From FW021-bin31 sp964647485 (GTDB lineage: Bacteria > Bacteroidota > Bacteroidia > Chitinophagales > Chitinophagaceae), in the NCBI GenBank assembly GCA_964647485.1, contig CAZYHV010000005.1, positions 1-64,000 of the forward strand: a DNA stretch of 64,000 nt. The letters are read 5' to 3'. Below are positions 26,933 to 35,419 of the stretch, piece after piece. The position numbers and the translations under genes are program-made. Each line of letters opens with the position of its first letter. Position 1 is the first letter of the stretch. The notes beneath the pieces were generated by a model that was not told the DNA's origin, made no database searches, and saw only the letters and a program-made list of their open reading frames with translations.

Positions 26933-27406
26933 TTATTGAACCACTTTATTTGCACAGCTGCTACTGGCAAAAGCTTCCGGTTTTGCTTTAAATGCAAAGC
27001 CCATTCCTAAAATGTAGCCCATGGCTTCATTCAAGGCAACGTTACTTTTAAACTGAGGATCTGTATTAATATCTGCATGAACTTCCATTTCTACATCATA
27101 AAGATCAAATAAATCACAAAGTTCATAGGCTATTTCTATGCTCTTGGCTACTTCTACTAACATTCTTTCTTTAATCGTATATCGCTGCTTTGTCTTTTCA
27201 TTCTGAATGAACATAAAACCTCCACGATGTTCTCTTAAAAAAACAATAACTGTTGCAAATTCAGTGATTTCTCCCTTCACTTGAGAGTCTGTCCCAATAC
27301 AAGCCTTGAGCTTATATCCCGACGCTATTTCTTTTTTTATCGTCTCTTCGACTTTCTTTTTTATAGGGATTTCTATTCGTTCCCCATTAAATTTTCGCCA
27401 TTTCAT
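26933..27406 (-). CDS. RNase H-like YkuK family protein
   Basis: 157 aa. It matches the bacterial YkuK/DUF458 group of RNase H-like folds: an acidic residue in IGTDSQ, strand FATVIVFLREHRGG, and VEVHADINTDPQFKSN with an HAD motif suited to metal binding. The family is found in Firmicutes and Bacteroidota; its function is not established. Convergent with the macroglobulin gene, 21 bp between stops. Confidence 0.82.
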   Translation of the reverse strand: MKWRKFNGERIEIPIKKKVEETIKKEIASGYKLKACIGTDSQVKGEITEFATVIVFLREHRGGFMFIQNEKTKQRYTIKERMLVEVAKSIEIAYELCDLFDLYDVEMEVHADINTDPQFKSNVALNEAMGYILGMGFAFKAKPEAFASSSCANKVVQ

Positions 27407-27513
27407 AAGTCTCTATATTTAGAGGATTAATAATATAGAGCACAGGAGTCACTAATTGTGGAGTAATGTACTAAAAATTAAGAAACTAACCTTTATTAAA
27501 GCGAAATTTTCCT

Positions 27514-27957
27514 TCATTTTTTTGAATCAGGTTCAAAATCTAACATTGGGGAATTCATACAATAGCGCTTACCGGTGGGCGGTGGGCCGTCATCAAAAAT
27601 ATGGCCTAAATGACCTCTGCAACGCGTACACAATACCTCAGTACGATGCATTCCAAAAGCATGATCCGGTTTATAAATAACGGCATCTTTCTTTGCAGTT
27701 TCAAAGAAACTCGGCCATCCGCAACTGCTGGCAAATTTTTCGTCTGAACGAAATAATTTATTTCCACATACTGCACAATAATAAGTTCCAATTCCTTCGG
27801 CATCCCAATATTTCCCGGTAAACGGCTGCTCAGTGCCCGCTTCAAAAGCAATATGATATATTTCTTCGGGCAAGATTTCTTTCCATTCTTCTTTAGACAC
27901 CTTCAATTTTTCATTGTCCGTACGAGAATAATATGGATTCTTATTTAACTGATTCAT
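27514..27957 (-). CDS. msrB: Peptide-methionine (R)-S-oxide reductase
   Basis: 147 aa. It reduces methionine-R-sulfoxide in proteins. The zinc-binding pairs C-x-x-C are CAVCG and CTRCRGHLGH. The sequence SSCGWPSFF and the catalytic RYCMNSPML (RxCxN) are present. No signal peptide, so cytoplasmic. Runs on the same strand as sucC, which lies upstream beyond a terminator. Confidence 0.96.
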   Translation of the reverse strand: MNQLNKNPYYSRTDNEKLKVSKEEWKEILPEEIYHIAFEAGTEQPFTGKYWDAEGIGTYYCAVCGNKLFRSDEKFASSCGWPSFFETAKKDAVIYKPDHAFGMHRTEVLCTRCRGHLGHIFDDGPPPTGKRYCMNSPMLDFEPDSKK

Positions 27958-28034
27958 CTGTCATTACTTTTTATTATTGATAAAACAATTAATCATTTCT
28001 TTGGTTCAATTTCTCCCCCACCTCTTTCAAAAAT

Positions 28035-28066
28035 AAAAAGAGACGCACCTAAGTGGTCTCTTTTTA
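28035..28066 (-). terminator. Terminator between sucC and msrB
   Basis: AAAAAGAGAC on one side and GTCTCTTTTT on the other; the inner part pairs further (CAC with GTG around CTAA). A and T tracts at both ends make it bidirectional. It lies 40 bp after the sucC stop. Confidence 0.88.
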
Positions 28067-28105
28067 TTTTCTCAAATTTCTTTCTCTTTTTCAAAAAAGA
28101 AAAGA

Positions 28106-29314
28106 TTATACCGTTTCGTTGACTAAATCGGCAGCTTCGCTTAACAATACGGCAGATTGTACTTGGAGACCGGAATCTTCAATCAACTTTTTAGCTTCTT
28201 CCGCATTGGTACCTTGTAAACGAACGATAATCGGGATATCGATATCCCCAATTGATTTATAAGCATCAATTACCCCCTGTGCCACACGATCACAACGAAC
28301 AATACCTCCAAAAATATTAATCAATATCGCTTTTACTTTAGGGTCTTTCAAAATAATACGAAATCCCGCTTCAACGGTTTCTGCGTTAGCTGAACCTCCC
28401 ACATCTAAGAAATTAGCAGGTTCTCCCCCACTCAGCTTAATCATATCCATCGTAGCCATTGCCAATCCTGCTCCATTTACCATACAACCGACATTTCCAT
28501 CCAGTTTGACAAAGTTTAAATTATACTTTCCTGCTTCCACCTCTGTAGGATCTTCTTCTGTAATGTCTCGGAGTTCTGCTAAATCAGGATGACGCATCAG
28601 TGCATTATCATCTATATTCATTTTGCAATCTACCGCCATTACCTGATCATCACTTGCCTTAAACATTGGATTTATTTCCAGCATACTACAATCTAATCCG
28701 ACATAGGCATTATAGAGGTTGGTCACAAACTTTGCTGCATTTTTGAAGGCTTTTCCTGACAGTCCAAGATTGAAAGCAATTTTTCTAGCTTGAAAAGGCT
28801 GTAACGGCATCCCGGGGAATACTTTTTCTTTAAATACCAATTCAGGAGTTTCTTCCGCCACTGTTTCAATATCCATACCTCCTTCCGGAGAATATAAAAT
28901 AATATTTTGTCCACTCTCTCTATCCATCAATACAGAGAGATAGAATTCTTGAATGGGAGCATCTCCATCATAATAAACATCACGTCCAATAAAGACTTTT
29001 GAGACTTCTTTTCCTGCTTCTCCGGTTTGTTTCGTTACTAAAGTTCCTCCTAGGATATTGCCTGCAATTTTTTCAATTTCTTTTGCAGACTTTCCCACAG
29101 CCACACCATGCTGTTCTGTTCCCTTAATCAATCCTTTTCCTCTCCCTCCGGCATGAATTTGAGCTTTTACAACAGCAAAGTCATTTCCATACTCTACTTT
29201 CAGCTGTTTATAAGCTTCTAATGCAGCATCGGTAGTATCTACCGCTATTCCATCCTGTATAGGAACATTATATTTCTTTAACAGTTCTTTGGCTTGATAT
29301 TCATGTAAATTCAT
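28106..29314 (-). CDS. sucC: Succinate--CoA ligase, beta subunit
   Basis: 402 aa. It binds nucleotide through an ATP-grasp fold and partners with SucD. It begins MNLHEYQAKELLKKYNVP, has the Gly-rich KAQIHAGGRGKG and the C-terminal GGIVRCDRVAQG and LQGTNAEEAKKL segments. Full length. Separated from sucD, with its own terminator. Confidence 0.97.
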   Translation of the reverse strand: MNLHEYQAKELLKKYNVPIQDGIAVDTTDAALEAYKQLKVEYGNDFAVVKAQIHAGGRGKGLIKGTEQHGVAVGKSAKEIEKIAGNILGGTLVTKQTGEAGKEVSKVFIGRDVYYDGDAPIQEFYLSVLMDRESGQNIILYSPEGGMDIETVAEETPELVFKEKVFPGMPLQPFQARKIAFNLGLSGKAFKNAAKFVTNLYNAYVGLDCSMLEINPMFKASDDQVMAVDCKMNIDDNALMRHPDLAELRDITEEDPTEVEAGKYNLNFVKLDGNVGCMVNGAGLAMATMDMIKLSGGEPANFLDVGGSANAETVEAGFRIILKDPKVKAILINIFGGIVRCDRVAQGVIDAYKSIGDIDIPIIVRLQGTNAEEAKKLIEDSGLQVQSAVLLSEAADLVNETV

Positions 29315-29387
29315 GAGAAAATATTTTTTTTGCGAAAATAACTGTTTTTAAGGTAACATGAAAATCGAAGAGCTAACGAATTTACTT

Positions 29388-29395
29388 TAAATTTG
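29388..29395 (+). promoter_or_regulatory. -7 box of the porin gene (TAAATTTG)
   Basis: Exact TAnnTTTG match 34 nt before the ATG at 29430, in the divergent sucC/porin interval. Confidence 0.55.
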
Positions 29396-29429
29396 CTTTT
29401 TTTATTGAAAAGTCCCTGATTAGAGATCC

Positions 29430-31442
29430 ATGAAAAGAATCTTGTATATTTTTTTTGCTTGTTGCTGTTTTTCCTTTGTTTTGGGAAATACCGTAGAGGC
29501 GCAAGTATTAAGAGGAATAAAAAACCGTACCTCCTCTGCTTCATCCGGTGGAAATGATAAGGGAGACAGAGATTCTTTAGTGGTTCCAAAAAAAAGAGAA
29601 AAACTAAATATTAATATTCATTATAAAACTCTTTATGATGTCTTAGATCGCGACATTGATACCGTAATCAACGATTTTACCAATTATATCCCGCTACCGG
29701 CAAACTATACCTACCTTGGCAATCTGGGAACGGCGGCCTATCCCATCATTTATAATCCTCGGGAAAATATTGGTTTCGATCCGGGTTTTCATGCCTTTGA
29801 TGTCTATAGATTCAACATTGACAGCACCCGATTTTATAATACCACTACTCCCTATACCCGGCTTCGGTACTTGATTGGTCCAAATAAAGAACAACTTATT
29901 GGTGTCCTGCTTACAGAAAATTTCAAACCAAATTTAAATGTAGGTTTTCGTTTTAGGAAAATCAATGAACCGGGGCTCTTTCAAAACCAAACGACCGATG
30001 ACAATAACATTAACCTATTCGTTCACTACAATACAAAAAACAAAAGATATCACGCTTATCTGAGTTTCGTTTCCAATAAATTACATGCCGGAGAAAATGG
30101 AGGAATCGTGGCTGACAGTATGTTGAAAGAAGATATCTATAACAACAGAAGAACGGTACCGGTAAAACTTGGTGGCGGGAGTGGGAGCTCTGTCGGGTTC
30201 TTTTCTACCCCCATTGCAACTCAATCTAATTTCACAGAAAGCTCCTGGCTATTACGCCAACATTATGACTGGGGAAAAGCAGATACCATTCCGGTCACAG
30301 ATACCTCTTTTGATTATGCTTTTTATCCAAAATTTAGAATAGAGCATACCTTAAGAGCCTCTCATATTGTGGCAGGATACCAAGACAAAAAGGCAGCAGA
30401 AGTTGCCTCTTATTATGCACAACATTATGGAGTAGACAGTCTGAGTTTTTCTACCATTAATCAACTGGAAGCCTCTCACGACTGGCGCACATTATCTAAT
30501 GACATTTCTTTCATACAGTTTCCAAGCACTAAAAATCAAGCTCATTTCTTGAAATTAGGAGCTTCTTTTATCAATGTCAAAGGACAATTTCTCAAAAACA
30601 GTATCGAATTTAATAATGTAAAAGGGCATGCTGAATATCATAATTATACAAAAAACGGGAAATGGGAATTAAATGCTCATGGATCCTTCATTATAGCGGG
30701 AAGAGACTTCGGTGATTACCTCGCTTATGGTTCTTTAGAACGTTATCTCAATGAAAAACTGGGTGACATCAAGCTTTCCTTTACAAATATTAATCAAACG
30801 CCATCCTTTATTTATCGGTTTTTCCAAACCAACGAATTCCTGAGTACAAACACTGATCTCAATAAAACCAATATTACCCGATTACAGTTTGAAGCAGATA
30901 ACGATCATCTTCAATATCGTCTACAGGTCAATTACCTGCTCATGAATAACTACACTTATTTCAAGAATTTTTCAGTTTCGGATCAAGAAGGAACGGCCTT
31001 CAACCTTTTACAAATCATCCTTCACAAAAGATTCACTGCCGGTCATTTCAACTGGTACTTGGATATGGCACTACAACAGACTACCGGAGCCAATCCGATG
31101 GAGCTACCCCTCCTTTGGACTCGCGATCGTTTTACCTATGAAAACCGGTTTTTTAAAAATCTAAACCTTTGTCTCGGACTTGAATTAAAATATCACACAA
31201 CTTATCATGCCCCTAATTATTCTCCGGTATTACAACAGTTCGTATATCAAGATCAAATAAATACAACAAACGATATCCCATTGGTAGATGCATTTGCCCA
31301 CCTTCGCATTAAATCTTTTATTGCCTATATACGAGCTGAAAATCTAAATGCGCTCATTAGCCCCAATACCATTGAGATCCCACATTACCCCTATCCTGAC
31401 TTTAACGTTCGAGTAGGTTTAGAATGGTCCATGTGGAAATAA
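29430..31442 (+). CDS. Putative porin (Porin_10-like outer membrane protein)
   Basis: 670 aa with a signal peptide (ILYIFFACCCFSFVLGN). The remainder is strand-rich with an N-terminal region NIHYKTLYDVLDRDIDTVIND and ending in FNVRVGLEWSMWK, as in barrel proteins. It resembles the bacteroidotal putative-porin family of about 600-700 aa. Function is passive outer-membrane transport by family; substrate not known. Monocistronic. Confidence 0.8.
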   Translation: MKRILYIFFACCCFSFVLGNTVEAQVLRGIKNRTSSASSGGNDKGDRDSLVVPKKREKLNINIHYKTLYDVLDRDIDTVINDFTNYIPLPANYTYLGNLGTAAYPIIYNPRENIGFDPGFHAFDVYRFNIDSTRFYNTTTPYTRLRYLIGPNKEQLIGVLLTENFKPNLNVGFRFRKINEPGLFQNQTTDDNNINLFVHYNTKNKRYHAYLSFVSNKLHAGENGGIVADSMLKEDIYNNRRTVPVKLGGGSGSSVGFFSTPIATQSNFTESSWLLRQHYDWGKADTIPVTDTSFDYAFYPKFRIEHTLRASHIVAGYQDKKAAEVASYYAQHYGVDSLSFSTINQLEASHDWRTLSNDISFIQFPSTKNQAHFLKLGASFINVKGQFLKNSIEFNNVKGHAEYHNYTKNGKWELNAHGSFIIAGRDFGDYLAYGSLERYLNEKLGDIKLSFTNINQTPSFIYRFFQTNEFLSTNTDLNKTNITRLQFEADNDHLQYRLQVNYLLMNNYTYFKNFSVSDQEGTAFNLLQIILHKRFTAGHFNWYLDMALQQTTGANPMELPLLWTRDRFTYENRFFKNLNLCLGLELKYHTTYHAPNYSPVLQQFVYQDQINTTNDIPLVDAFAHLRIKSFIAYIRAENLNALISPNTIEIPHYPYPDFNVRVGLEWSMWK

Positions 31443-31447
31443 AACTC

Positions 31448-31478
31448 TCATAGACTATATCAATTTTCTATGATTTTT
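31448..31478 (+). terminator. Possible terminator of the porin gene
   Basis: TCATAGA and TCTATGA separated by 12 nt, followed by TTTTT. A 7-bp A-T-rich stem, so weak. Confidence 0.5.
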
Positions 31479-31586
31479 AACATTTTATTTGTATATTAGC
31501 AAATAGAAGAATATATCCTTTTTTACATATACCTTCTTTCTAAGGTAGATATAGTCTTATTTTTATAACTGTTCAAATCTTCAATT

Positions 31587-32966
31587 ATGAACAAGTCTAT
31601 CCTAACAAGAGTCTTATCTCTATTTTCCATCATCAGCCTATGTTTTATCTTCCAAGCTCGTAGCCAAATGAAGATTGGTCATCACCCAACCCAAATTCAT
31701 CCTTTCTCCATCCTGGAACTAGAAAGTAGTCAACAGGCGTTAAGACTGACACAAGGAGATACAGCAGAAGTGAATAACGTATTGAGCAATGTCATGAACA
31801 TCACTAATATTCATGATACCTCACTTTCCAAAGTGAAAGCCGCAGAAGGTCTAATTATGTTTCAAACTAATGGAAATCCTAGTGATATAGGACTCTATAT
31901 GCGCATGGGAGGTTATTGGCACAAAATTGTTTCAGACGAGGATGTGGCTGGGGGAAACAACTTCAATAATGAGGCCTTCACAATAGGTGGAAATGAAGGA
32001 ACAGAAGATACCACCTTTTTAGGTTTAACAAACAATAAGAATTTAGCTGTAGGTGTAAATAAAAATCCCAATCTTATCATCACCTCCGATGGCGCTATTC
32101 ATCTTTTAGACAGCCTTGTGGGAATATTGCTTCAGGTAGATAGTATTTATGCCCATACTGGCAGCATAAAGACACTTGCTATTGATGATTCGTTGACGGT
32201 AGGGAATGGCAGCTTTACCATCAAGGAAGATTCCACAACAGTGACCAACCGCTTCGTAATGAAGGACAGTATATTCATGACTCAACTAAATAAAGCAACA
32301 ACCGATTCTATGCTGTTAACCATTACCAAAGAAGGGCAACTCCATTATCTGAATATAGATTCCATTTTCAGTGCTGACAGTTTAATAGCATTTAATGGAG
32401 AAAGAGTTTATCTAAACATTGATACCCTAAGCAATGGACATCATAGGCCATGGGTTGACAGTAGCAGATACAATAATGATAATGTGCTGACACTAAACAT
32501 TCCTATGGCTGATTTAAATATAAAAGCAGGACTGGTAAGTGATAGCACTCAGGCCTTTTCCGGAGCGAAATCTTTTACAGACTCTATAGCCATTGGGACC
32601 ACCGAGCGTCCAAAAGCAAATTTAGATGTACATGGAAGCGTGAATATGAAGACCGTAAGAACGGAAACAAATTATAATTTAGGAAACCTGGGGAATGACT
32701 CTCTAAGAACATTGATTGTAGATGTGGAAAATGCTACAGGAAAAATAACAATCAGACTGCCAAAAGTTACCAATATAAAAGGAAGAATCTATACGATCAA
32801 AAAAGTCGGAAAGGCAGATGAAAATCAATTAGACTCACCGGTTGAAATAACTGCAAATGGATCAGATACCTTTGCAGATGGAGCTACAGCTACTACTCTC
32901 TATAACAATTGGACTTCCTTAACTATTCAGGCTCTGAATGGGAAATGGTATGTTGTGGGTCATTGA
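31587..32966 (+). CDS. Secreted protein of unknown function (paralog of the 34218 gene)
   Basis: 459 aa. Signal peptide to about residue 27 (IISLCFIFQARSQ). The next 90 residues (MKIGHHPTQIHPFSILELES ... GLIMFQTNG ... GGYWHKI) are clearly homologous to the start of the 34218 gene. The middle is rich in Asp, Ser and Thr, and the C-terminus (KVTNIKGRIYTIKKVGKAD ... GKWYVVGH) resembles terminal domains of phage-tail-like or adhesin proteins. No T9SS sorting domain at the end. The stop TGA abuts the repeat array. I do not recognise a named family. Confidence 0.8.
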   Translation: MNKSILTRVLSLFSIISLCFIFQARSQMKIGHHPTQIHPFSILELESSQQALRLTQGDTAEVNNVLSNVMNITNIHDTSLSKVKAAEGLIMFQTNGNPSDIGLYMRMGGYWHKIVSDEDVAGGNNFNNEAFTIGGNEGTEDTTFLGLTNNKNLAVGVNKNPNLIITSDGAIHLLDSLVGILLQVDSIYAHTGSIKTLAIDDSLTVGNGSFTIKEDSTTVTNRFVMKDSIFMTQLNKATTDSMLLTITKEGQLHYLNIDSIFSADSLIAFNGERVYLNIDTLSNGHHRPWVDSSRYNNDNVLTLNIPMADLNIKAGLVSDSTQAFSGAKSFTDSIAIGTTERPKANLDVHGSVNMKTVRTETNYNLGNLGNDSLRTLIVDVENATGKITIRLPKVTNIKGRIYTIKKVGKADENQLDSPVEITANGSDTFADGATATTLYNNWTSLTIQALNGKWYVVGH

Positions 32967-32974
32967 TAAAAAAA

Positions 32975-33352
32975 TTCCTCCGCGGCACTCCGTGGTACTA
33001 AATATAGAAATACCACAGAGGATTCACCGAGAAGGCTCGAAGAACCACAGAAACAAATTAAACTATAAAATCTCTGCGGTTCTCTGTGAAATTCCTCTGC
33101 GGCCCTCCGTGGTACTAAATATAGAAATACCACAGAGGATTCACCGAGAAGGCACGGAGAACCACAGAAACAAATTAAACTATAAAATCTCTGCGGTCCT
33201 CTGTGAAACTCCTCTGCGGCACTCTGTGGTACTAAATATAGAAATACCACAAAGGATTCACCGAGAAGGCATGGAGAACCACAGAAACAAATTAAACTAT
33301 AAAATCTCTGCGGTCCTCTGTGAAACTCCTCTGCGGCGCTCCGTGGTACTAA
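32975..33352. repeat. 117-bp palindromic tandem array, left part
   Basis: The anchor GTGGTAC recurs at 32992, 33109, 33226 and 33343, an exact 117-bp period with few substitutions. Each unit contains GTGGTA, 13 nt, TACCAC, and a second imperfect inverted repeat pairing CACGGAGAACC with GGTTCTCTGTG. The period is divisible by three, so frames stay open on both strands. I regard the array as non-coding. It is not a CRISPR: the whole unit repeats and there are no variable spacers. Confidence 0.9.
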
Positions 33353-33388
33353 CTATAAAAAATATTTTATAATACAAACCCTATCAAT

Positions 33389-33787
33389 ATGAAATTAAAT
33401 GACATCACAAGTGCTATTATTGGTGCTGCCATCGAAGTACATAAAGCATTAGGACCGGGATTATTAGAATCTGCTTATGAATCCTGTTTACAATACGAGC
33501 TGATTCAAAACGGATTGTATGTAGAACGTCAACATCCTTTACCTCTTATTTATAAGCAAATAAAACTTGAGCAAGGATATCGGTTAGATCTATGGGTAGA
33601 AAAGCGGGTGGTGATTGAAATAAAATCTACAGATGCTATCTCAGATATACACATTGCCCAAACTTTAACCTACTTAAAATTATCAAAGTCCCCTATCGGA
33701 CTTATTTTAAATTTCAACACTTTAAAAATAACAAATGGAATAAAAAGATTAAAAGCACGAGAAGAATGGCTTAATAAAAACACTTAA
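33389..33787 (+). CDS. GxxExxY family protein (PDDEXK nuclease-like)
   Basis: 132 aa, full length for the family. The name-giving motif is in GPGLLESAYE (Gly-x-x-Glu-x-x-Tyr). The PDDEXK-like core is YRLDLWV ... VVIEIKS, with Asp and Glu-x-Lys in position. The family is small, mostly stand-alone, of unknown function. The gene sits exactly between the two halves of the 117-bp array. The interval between flanking anchors is 463 bp and both edges carry GTGGTACTAA, as if gene plus flanks had been placed into one unit. This points to a mobile or repeat-associated unit. No transposase is seen. Confidence 0.85.
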   Translation: MKLNDITSAIIGAAIEVHKALGPGLLESAYESCLQYELIQNGLYVERQHPLPLIYKQIKLEQGYRLDLWVEKRVVIEIKSTDAISDIHIAQTLTYLKLSKSPIGLILNFNTLKITNGIKRLKAREEWLNKNT

Positions 33788-33802
33788 TATGTTCTGTAAG
33801 GT

Positions 33803-34067
33803 TTTGTGGTACTAAATATAGAAATACCACAGAGGATTCACCAAGAAGGCACGGAGAACCACAGAAACAAATTAAACTATAAAATCTCTGCGGTTCTCTG
33901 TGAAACTCCTCTGCGGCGCTCCGTGGTACTAAATATAGAAATACCACAGAGGATTCACCGAGAAGGCACGGAGAACCACAGAAACAAATTAAACTATAAA
34001 ATCTCTGCGGTCCTCTGTGAAACTCCTCTGCGGCGCTCCGTGGTACTAAAAAACTAAATATTATGAC
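33803..34067. repeat. 117-bp palindromic tandem array, right part
   Basis: Anchors GTGGTAC at 33806, 33923 and 34040 keep the 117-bp period. The last unit breaks off into a sequence that runs to the assembly gap and includes the first bases of the next gene (ATGAC). Confidence 0.9.
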
Positions 34068-34167
34068 NNNNNNNNNNNNNNNNNNNNNNNNNNNNNNNNN
34101 NNNNNNNNNNNNNNNNNNNNNNNNNNNNNNNNNNNNNNNNNNNNNNNNNNNNNNNNNNNNNNNNNNN
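34068..34167. other. Assembly gap of 100 N
   Basis: Exactly 100 N, the default size for a gap of unknown length. The 55 bases before it (34013-34067) are identical to the 55 bases after it (34168-34222). The contig ends therefore overlap, and the gap may be of zero length or may hide further 117-bp units. Confidence 0.95.
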
Positions 34168-34217
34168 CTCTGTGAAACTCCTCTGCGGCGCTCCGTGGTA
34201 CTAAAAAACTAAATATT

Positions 34218-35417
34218 ATGACGCTATATTTATCAATAAAATATTTAACATTTATCACCCTCATCTCATTGTTTTTCACTCTTCGTTCCGAAGCACAACA
34301 ATTAAAGCTGGGAAATCATCCGACACAAATAAATAAGGCCGCCATACTGGAATTAGAAAGCCCTAACCAGGGATTACGACTCACCCGGGCAGACACAAGT
34401 ACGGTCAATGCCGTTATACATACGCTTTCTCCAGCTCAAAAGGACGCTACCAATGGAATGATTATTTTTCAAACGAAAGATAGCAGCCTTTACCTTCGTT
34501 CAGGAGGGACTTGGCAAAGAGTAGTCACTTTAGATAGTATAGGCATGGTTTCTCTAAATGGACTAACCAACCCAAATCAAAATTTTAAATTAACACTAGG
34601 AGGAAACACTTCAGGTTTCTCTTCAGATCCTCAAACAGGATTGCATACTTTAAATATTGCCAATGCCTCTACAGGAGTAAGTGGAGTTGTCAGCCAAGGA
34701 TTGCAAACTTGGGACGGAGCTAAGAGGTTTAAACATTCCATCGGATTAGAAAGCTTACCTACCGGTTCCATTCCCTTTATAGGAAAGGAACCTTATAATT
34801 ATTTATCTACGGACAGCAGTCATTTATTTTGGGACAGAAAAAAACAAAACCTGGGAATAGGGACCCCAGATCCAACGAATACCTTAACAATCAATTCAGA
34901 AAATGAAAATAAATCAGGATTAACTTTAGAAAAATTAACAGCCACTTCTCCTGTTAATAAAAACGGTAAATCTATTGGAGTGGATGGAGCCGGGAAGGTC
35001 GTAAGGGTCAACACAGCTCCTACTTATTATAACCGTTCGGGAAACCCTCTAAATCAGCAAGTAACGAAAATACTTATTGATTCTATTACAGGAAACTCCG
35101 TAGCAGAAATTAAAACAATAAATATTCCTATTTCCATAGGATTTAATAAGATAGTAAGTGTTCAACTAACTGCTAAAATTGCCCCTAACAAAGAGAATCC
35201 TTATGGAATAGTTGCAAATATTGTAAATTACAATACCTCCCAATTAAAAGTTCGCATTATTGAATTACTTTATACAACAAAAGGTAGTCTTTTAAATTTA
35301 GGAAGTTTAACAAAAGGAGGGATAATAACAACTCCTCAGCAATATCAGCCCCCTGAAACCTCTTTAGGATTTAACCCTCAAAATTATACTGTTTATTACA
35401 AGATTGAAGGTTATTAA
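34218..35417 (+). CDS. Secreted protein of unknown function (paralog of the 31587 gene)
   Basis: 399 aa with a signal peptide (ITLISLFFTLRSEAQ). The N-terminal domain matches the 31587 product: KLGNHPTQINKAAILELES, GMIIFQTKD, GGTWQRV. A central NLGIGTPDPTNTLTI segment is of the type seen in tail-fibre-like and adhesin proteins. The start codon lies 16 bp after the last array unit and within the sequence duplicated across the gap. Two bp separate its stop from the T9SS-sorted gene, so the two are one operon. Function unknown. Confidence 0.8.
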   Translation: MTLYLSIKYLTFITLISLFFTLRSEAQQLKLGNHPTQINKAAILELESPNQGLRLTRADTSTVNAVIHTLSPAQKDATNGMIIFQTKDSSLYLRSGGTWQRVVTLDSIGMVSLNGLTNPNQNFKLTLGGNTSGFSSDPQTGLHTLNIANASTGVSGVVSQGLQTWDGAKRFKHSIGLESLPTGSIPFIGKEPYNYLSTDSSHLFWDRKKQNLGIGTPDPTNTLTINSENENKSGLTLEKLTATSPVNKNGKSIGVDGAGKVVRVNTAPTYYNRSGNPLNQQVTKILIDSITGNSVAEIKTINIPISIGFNKIVSVQLTAKIAPNKENPYGIVANIVNYNTSQLKVRIIELLYTTKGSLLNLGSLTKGGIITTPQQYQPPETSLGFNPQNYTVYYKIEGY

Positions 35418-35419
35418 TA

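Noticed and set aside
32938..33372. Long open frame with 39-residue repeats through the 117-bp array (both strands)
   Set aside because: The 117-bp period is divisible by three, so any open unit stays open. Both strands are open, the unit is palindromic, and there is no start signal.
32975..34067. CRISPR array
   Set aside because: The whole 117-bp unit repeats without variable spacers, and no cas genes are near.
34061..34279. 72-aa minus-strand frame across the N gap
   Set aside because: Mostly unknown residues; an artefact of the gap.
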